The notes beneath the pieces were generated by a model. That model did not search any database. It saw only the letters and a list, made by a program, of their open reading frames with translations, and was not told the DNA's origin. Below are positions 14,908-18,248 of a DNA stretch of 18,248 bases, piece after piece (the first letter of the stretch is position 1; each line of letters starts with the position of its first letter). Source of the DNA: DATEJJ01 sp039649115 (lineage in GTDB: Bacteria; Actinomycetota; Actinomycetes; Mycobacteriales; Micromonosporaceae); assembly GCA_039649115.1 (NCBI GenBank), contig JBBWZQ010000055.1, positions 1 to 18,248 on the forward strand. Direction: 5' to 3'. A program made the position numbers and the translations under genes.

Positions 14908-17135
14908 CCCACCACGATTCGGTCCAGGTCCGGGGCCCAACCGCTGGGATTGCCGAACCGGAGCGTGTTCGCGCCGGCGTCGAGCGCGAGCGTCACGGAC
15001 ACGGAGCCCACCGTGTTCCAGCCGCCCGTGCTCGGAGTGCTCACAGTCGTGGCCGCGCCGCCGTTGACGCTGATCGTGGCCGACCGGTTGTCCCCCGACG
15101 CGTAGTAGACGGTGACCGGGTGCGCACCCGCGCTGCCCGTTCCACTTTGGACATTGTTGAACTGGAGGAAGTTGGCGGTGCCGTTGCCCACGAACCCGAC
15201 CAGCGCGCCACCCGAGGCCGCCGCCGAGCTGCGTACCGCCGCCTGCCCGGCGAGCGTGTTGCCGCTCGCCTCCGCCTCGTAGGACCGTCCCGGCGGCGGC
15301 TGGCCGCTCAGGTTCCAGTACACCGTGTACCGCTGGTGGTGCGTGCGGTAGAACGGGATCAGCGATACCGGGCCGGTGCTCGCCGTGCCGGTGAAGCGCA
15401 GCAGGTTCGCCGGGTCCTGCGTGACGGTACCGGTCTGCAGCGTCGGCAGGCTGCCGACGTCGGTGGAACCGTACTCGCCGGCGAGCACGATGGCGCCGTA
15501 CCGGACCGCGCCGATGTTGGCGTTGTCGTTGGCTCGGGGGAAGGCGAGCGTGGCCGGCATGGTCAGGTCGAGCACGTCACCCGAGGCCCAGGTGCGGTCG
15601 ATGGTGAGGTAGCTGCCGGGGGTGGTGGTGACGTCCTGCGCCACTCCGTTGAGGCGTACCGACATCCCGCTGGTCCAGGACGGCACCCGCAGCTTCAGCG
15701 CGATGTGTCCCGAGCCGGTGACGGTGAGCCGGCTGGTCGACGGCGCGGGGAAGGTGGTGTCCTGCCGCACCGTGATGCCCCGGCCGGGCCAGGTGAGGAC
15801 CGAGGCGATGAACAGGTTGACGTAGAGGGTCTCGCCGGCGGAGAAGTAGATGGAGTCGGCGTACCTGGTGTTGGACTCCATGCCGGTGCCGTGGTCGCAG
15901 GTGAAGTTGTTGTAGTCGTTGCTGTACGTCTTGATGCCGCCGGCCCGCAGCGGCGTGTAGTAGGCGACGAAGCCGTGGCTGGAGTTGGGGTCCTGCTGGC
16001 CGAGGATCTGGTTGAACAGGGCCCGCTCGCAGTAGTCGAGGTAGTCCGCCCGGGCGGGGTTGGTGAAGAACAACTGGCGGCTCAGCTTGAGCATGTTGTA
16101 GGTGTTGCAGCACTCGCAGGTGCTGTCCGAGAGCTGGCCCGCGATCGCGTCCGGCGTCTGGAAGTACTCGCCGTTGGAGTTGCCGCCGATGACGTACGTG
16201 TGGTGGTCGACCACGATGTCCCAGAAGTTGACTGCGATGTCCCGGTACCGCGAGGTCCCGGTGGCGTGGTACTCGCGGATGGCTGCGATGATCTTCGGGA
16301 TCTGGGTGTTGGCGTGGAAGCCGGACAGCTGGTCCTGCCCGGCTGCCAGCGGGTTCTCGATCTGCGCGTGGTCGAAGCGCTGCGCGGTGCCGAGGTGGTC
16401 CGGGTTGCCGCTGATCTGGTACAGGTTGGTAAGCACCTCGGGCATGCCGCCGAACTCGGTACGCAGCACCACGTTCTGCATCTGCGTGCTGCTGATCGGG
16501 TCGGTGCGCGCCTTGACCCAGGCCGCCATGTTCGTCAGCACGGTGAGCGCCTGGCCGTTGCCGGCCAGCAGGTACTGGTCGAGCAGGCCGGCCATGATCT
16601 TGTGGATCGTGTAGTACGGGGCCCAGACCGACTGGCCGCTCTCCAGCCGGTCGAAAAAGTTCTCCGGATACGCCGACAGGTACCCCGTGTGGAAACCCCG
16701 GCCGGTCGCGGCCGCCTGGCAGGTGGCCAGCGCGGAGACCAGGTAGTCGCCCTTGCTCTGGTACGCCGTGTCGCCGGTGTTCGCGTACGCCTGGGCCAGC
16801 GCCGTCAGCAGGTGCCCGGTGCTGTGCCCGCGCAACTCGGTGGTGGGGCTCTCCCAGCCACCGCAGGCCTGCGCGCCGGACGCGATGCCGGCGTTGAGCC
16901 GGAACATGTGCAGCAGCCGATCCGGATCCACAAAGGACAGATAGGCCAGCGTCCGGTTCATGTTGTCCAGGAACGGCCCGGCGAGCAGGCGCACCGCGCC
17001 GAGCGGGAACGGGAATACCGACACGCCGAGGTCGGTCCGGGCCACCTGCGCGGCGGGGATCCGCAGCAGTGGCGCGGCCACCAGTGCTCCCGCGCCACGG
17101 AGGAGGGTGCGGCGTTCCATCGGGGAGGCGGGCAT
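14904..17135 (-). CDS. Tat-exported GH146-like beta-L-arabinofuranosidase with CBM35-like domain
   Basis: A 743-residue secreted member of the DUF1680/GH127-GH146 superfamily, closer to GH146. The N-terminus ERRTLLRGAGALVAAPLL (7-24) resembles a Tat leader. The catalytic (alpha/alpha)6 barrel covers about 45-440, followed by beta domains to about 610. Landmarks are RGHSTGHLLTALA (102-114), NGEYF (321-325) with E323 as possible acid/base, ECCNTYNMLKLSR (341-353) giving E341 and C343, and CDHGTGMES (413-421). The last should hold the nucleophile C413, but the usual second cysteine is aspartate (D414). Residues about 618-743 form a CBM35-like module (SYEAEASGNTLAG to LDRIVVG). The ATG at 17135 is 4 bp after the GH43 stop, with GGGAG nearby, so the two are co-translated. 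The predicted role is extracellular cleavage of beta-L-arabinofuranosides; the exact linkage is unknown. Confidence 0.88.
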   Translation of the reverse strand: MPASPMERRTLLRGAGALVAAPLLRIPAAQVARTDLGVSVFPFPLGAVRLLAGPFLDNMNRTLAYLSFVDPDRLLHMFRLNAGIASGAQACGGWESPTTELRGHSTGHLLTALAQAYANTGDTAYQSKGDYLVSALATCQAAATGRGFHTGYLSAYPENFFDRLESGQSVWAPYYTIHKIMAGLLDQYLLAGNGQALTVLTNMAAWVKARTDPISSTQMQNVVLRTEFGGMPEVLTNLYQISGNPDHLGTAQRFDHAQIENPLAAGQDQLSGFHANTQIPKIIAAIREYHATGTSRYRDIAVNFWDIVVDHHTYVIGGNSNGEYFQTPDAIAGQLSDSTCECCNTYNMLKLSRQLFFTNPARADYLDYCERALFNQILGQQDPNSSHGFVAYYTPLRAGGIKTYSNDYNNFTCDHGTGMESNTRYADSIYFSAGETLYVNLFIASVLTWPGRGITVRQDTTFPAPSTSRLTVTGSGHIALKLRVPSWTSGMSVRLNGVAQDVTTTPGSYLTIDRTWASGDVLDLTMPATLAFPRANDNANIGAVRYGAIVLAGEYGSTDVGSLPTLQTGTVTQDPANLLRFTGTASTGPVSLIPFYRTHHQRYTVYWNLSGQPPPGRSYEAEASGNTLAGQAAVRSSAAASGGALVGFVGNGTANFLQFNNVQSGTGSAGAHPVTVYYASGDNRSATISVNGGAATTVSTPSTGGWNTVGSVSVTLALDAGANTLRFGNPSGWAPDLDRIVVG

Positions 17136-17139
17136 AGGG

Positions 17140-18248
17140 TCACTCTCCCGAGGGTGAGGTGAGCGTGGTACCCAGCGCCACGGGGGTACCGAGGTTGGGG
17201 GTGCCGTCCGCGTTCCAGGTGAACCTCTGCGCCCGGGTGCTGCGGTTCATGTCGCAGCCGCCGCCGGCGGAGTTGTTGGCGTTGTAGACGATCCAGCTCT
17301 CCGTGCCGTCGGGTGAGGTGAAGAAGGCGTTGGAGCCGGGACCGTACACGCTGGTGGCGTTGGCACGCTGGAAGATCGGGTTGGCCGACTTGGTCCAGGA
17401 CGAGGAGTTGAGCGGATCGCCGCTGGTGTAGGTCAGCAGGCCCACCTTGTAGTCCGGAGTGGAGCAGTGGCTGGCGGAGAAGGCGACGAAGGTCTTCCCG
17501 TTGTGCTGCAGCACCGCCGGCGCCTCGTTGACCGCGCCGCCCACCGTCTCCCAGCTCATCGTCGGGGTGGACAGGATGTGCCGGGTACCGGCGGCGGTCC
17601 ACGGGTTGGCCAGCTGCCGGATGAACATCGGCTGCGACCCGTTGAAGAACGTACCCAACAGGTACGTGTTGCCGTTGAGTTGCAGGATCTCCGGGTCCAG
17701 CTCCCAGGTGTTGTCCTGGGTCGGGTCGAGCATGTCGGCCTTGAACGTGTACGGGCCCATCGGGTCGGTACCGGCGCTCTCCAGCACGTGGATGCGCTGG
17801 GTACCGAGGTCGAACGGCTCGCGCCCGGCGGTGTAGTACATGTACCAGCGCTGCCCGTCCGGCCCGTTGAGCAGGTGGAAGTTGGGCGCCCACATGGTGC
17901 CGGCGCCGCTGGGCCGGGTCAGCGTCTGGAGCACCACGTCGGTCGCGGTGGCCAGCCCGGCCAGGGTCGCCGACCTGCGCATGGTGATGGTGTTGTTCCA
18001 GGTCGTCGTCGCCAGGTAGTAGGACCCGTTGTAGTAGGTCAGGTACGGGTCCGGACCCTGCACCTTCAACGGGTTGGCGAAGGTGTGGCCGGTGCCCGTG
18101 CCGGGGTTGTAGCCGGGCAGTCGCCAGATGCCTGTGGTGGCGCTGGTGCAGGGGAGTTGGACGAGAGTGATGTTGTCGCCGCCGGGTGCGATGCATTTGC
18201 TGGAGTGCACGGCGAGGATGTTGAAGGTGTTGGTGGCGCCGCTGACGG
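17140..18248 (-). CDS. GH43 arabinofuranosidase/arabinanase (5' end beyond window)
   Basis: The visible part is 368 residues, still open at the window edge, so the start and any signal peptide are missing. Counting from the GTG at 18210 (residue 1), the five-bladed GH43 propeller spans about 43-350, with catalytic residues D54 (QGPDPYLTYY), D172 (ELDPEILQ) and E229 (VNEAPAVLQ); MWAPNFHLL and HCSTPDYKVGLL are also typical. Upstream residues (FNILAVHSSKCIAPGG, then LVQLPC and IWRL) resemble the last repeat of a ricin-type CBM13 lectin, so the GTG at 18210 is not the true start. The family acts on alpha-L-arabinofuranosides or xylosides. The resemblance to exo-acting actinomycete arabinofuranosidases and the context favour arabinan or side-chain arabinose. 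It is the upstream partner of the GH146-like gene, 4 bp apart. Confidence 0.88.
   Translation of the reverse strand, partial: VSGATNTFNILAVHSSKCIAPGGDNITLVQLPCTSATTGIWRLPGYNPGTGTGHTFANPLKVQGPDPYLTYYNGSYYLATTTWNNTITMRRSATLAGLATATDVVLQTLTRPSGAGTMWAPNFHLLNGPDGQRWYMYYTAGREPFDLGTQRIHVLESAGTDPMGPYTFKADMLDPTQDNTWELDPEILQLNGNTYLLGTFFNGSQPMFIRQLANPWTAAGTRHILSTPTMSWETVGGAVNEAPAVLQHNGKTFVAFSASHCSTPDYKVGLLTYTSGDPLNSSSWTKSANPIFQRANATSVYGPGSNAFFTSPDGTESWIVYNANNSAGGGCDMNRSTRAQRFTWNADGTPNLGTPVALGTTLTSPSGE

Noticed and set aside
18208..18210. GTG at 18208-18210 as the start of the GH43 gene
   Set aside because: The frame stays open to the window edge and the residues on both sides look like one continuous ricin-type repeat. 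A secreted enzyme would also need a signal peptide, which is not visible.

Overview
The window comes from a high-GC actinomycete, most plausibly a member of the Micromonosporaceae or a close relative. This rests on the very GC-rich composition with G/C-ending codons, frequent GTG starts behind strong Shine-Dalgarno sequences, a Tat-type leader on one enzyme, and an ABC sugar importer with no ATPase gene of its own. The genus assignment is inference. No rRNA, tRNA, CRISPR array, transposase or phage gene is visible. Coding density is high, and the longest gene-free stretch is the 270-bp divergent promoter region at 11458-11727.

Left edge (1-1088): an Rrf2-type regulator (+) and a DUF4389 membrane protein (-) meet tail to tail with a 14-bp overlap. 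They look unrelated to the rest and probably mark the boundary of the sugar locus.

Main operon (11457 down to 1216, all on the minus strand, six tightly packed genes). The first is a secreted 1226-residue (alpha/alpha)6 glycosidase, GH121-like by architecture, with a LamG domain spliced into the barrel and a C-terminal F5/8-type domain. It is followed by a lipoprotein solute-binding protein, two CUT1 permeases, a cytosolic GH127 beta-L-arabinofuranosidase and L-arabinose isomerase (araA). Junctions are overlapping or short (11-bp overlap, 19 bp, 1-bp overlap, 19 bp, 10 bp). A consensus-like promoter (TTGACA, 18 bp, TACAGT) lies at 11599-11628 on the minus strand.

Divergent unit (11728 to 14907, plus strand): a LacI-family regulator and a second cytosolic GH127 enzyme. 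The second enzyme carries an in-frame tandem 57-bp repeat near its C-terminus. Candidate LacI-type operators (TTTTCCG half-sites) lie in the divergent promoter, just before the lacI start codon and just before the second GH127 gene.

Right operon (window edge down to 14904, minus strand): a GH43 arabinofuranosidase/arabinanase, truncated by the window edge and with a ricin-like N-terminal stretch, then a Tat-exported GH146-like beta-L-arabinofuranosidase with a CBM35-like tail. The latter ends overlapping the end of the second GH127 gene by 4 bp.

Taken together this reads as a nearly self-contained locus for L-arabinofuranoside use. Secreted enzymes would release arabinose or small beta-arabino-oligosaccharides from plant material such as hydroxyproline-rich glycoproteins and arabinan. 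The ABC importer would take them up, the cytosolic GH127 enzymes would split them, AraA would convert L-arabinose to L-ribulose, and the LacI protein would control the locus. The layout parallels the Bifidobacterium longum HypBA2/importer/HypBA1 system with actinomycete-specific additions. Substrate assignments are inferred from families and context, not shown by the sequence.
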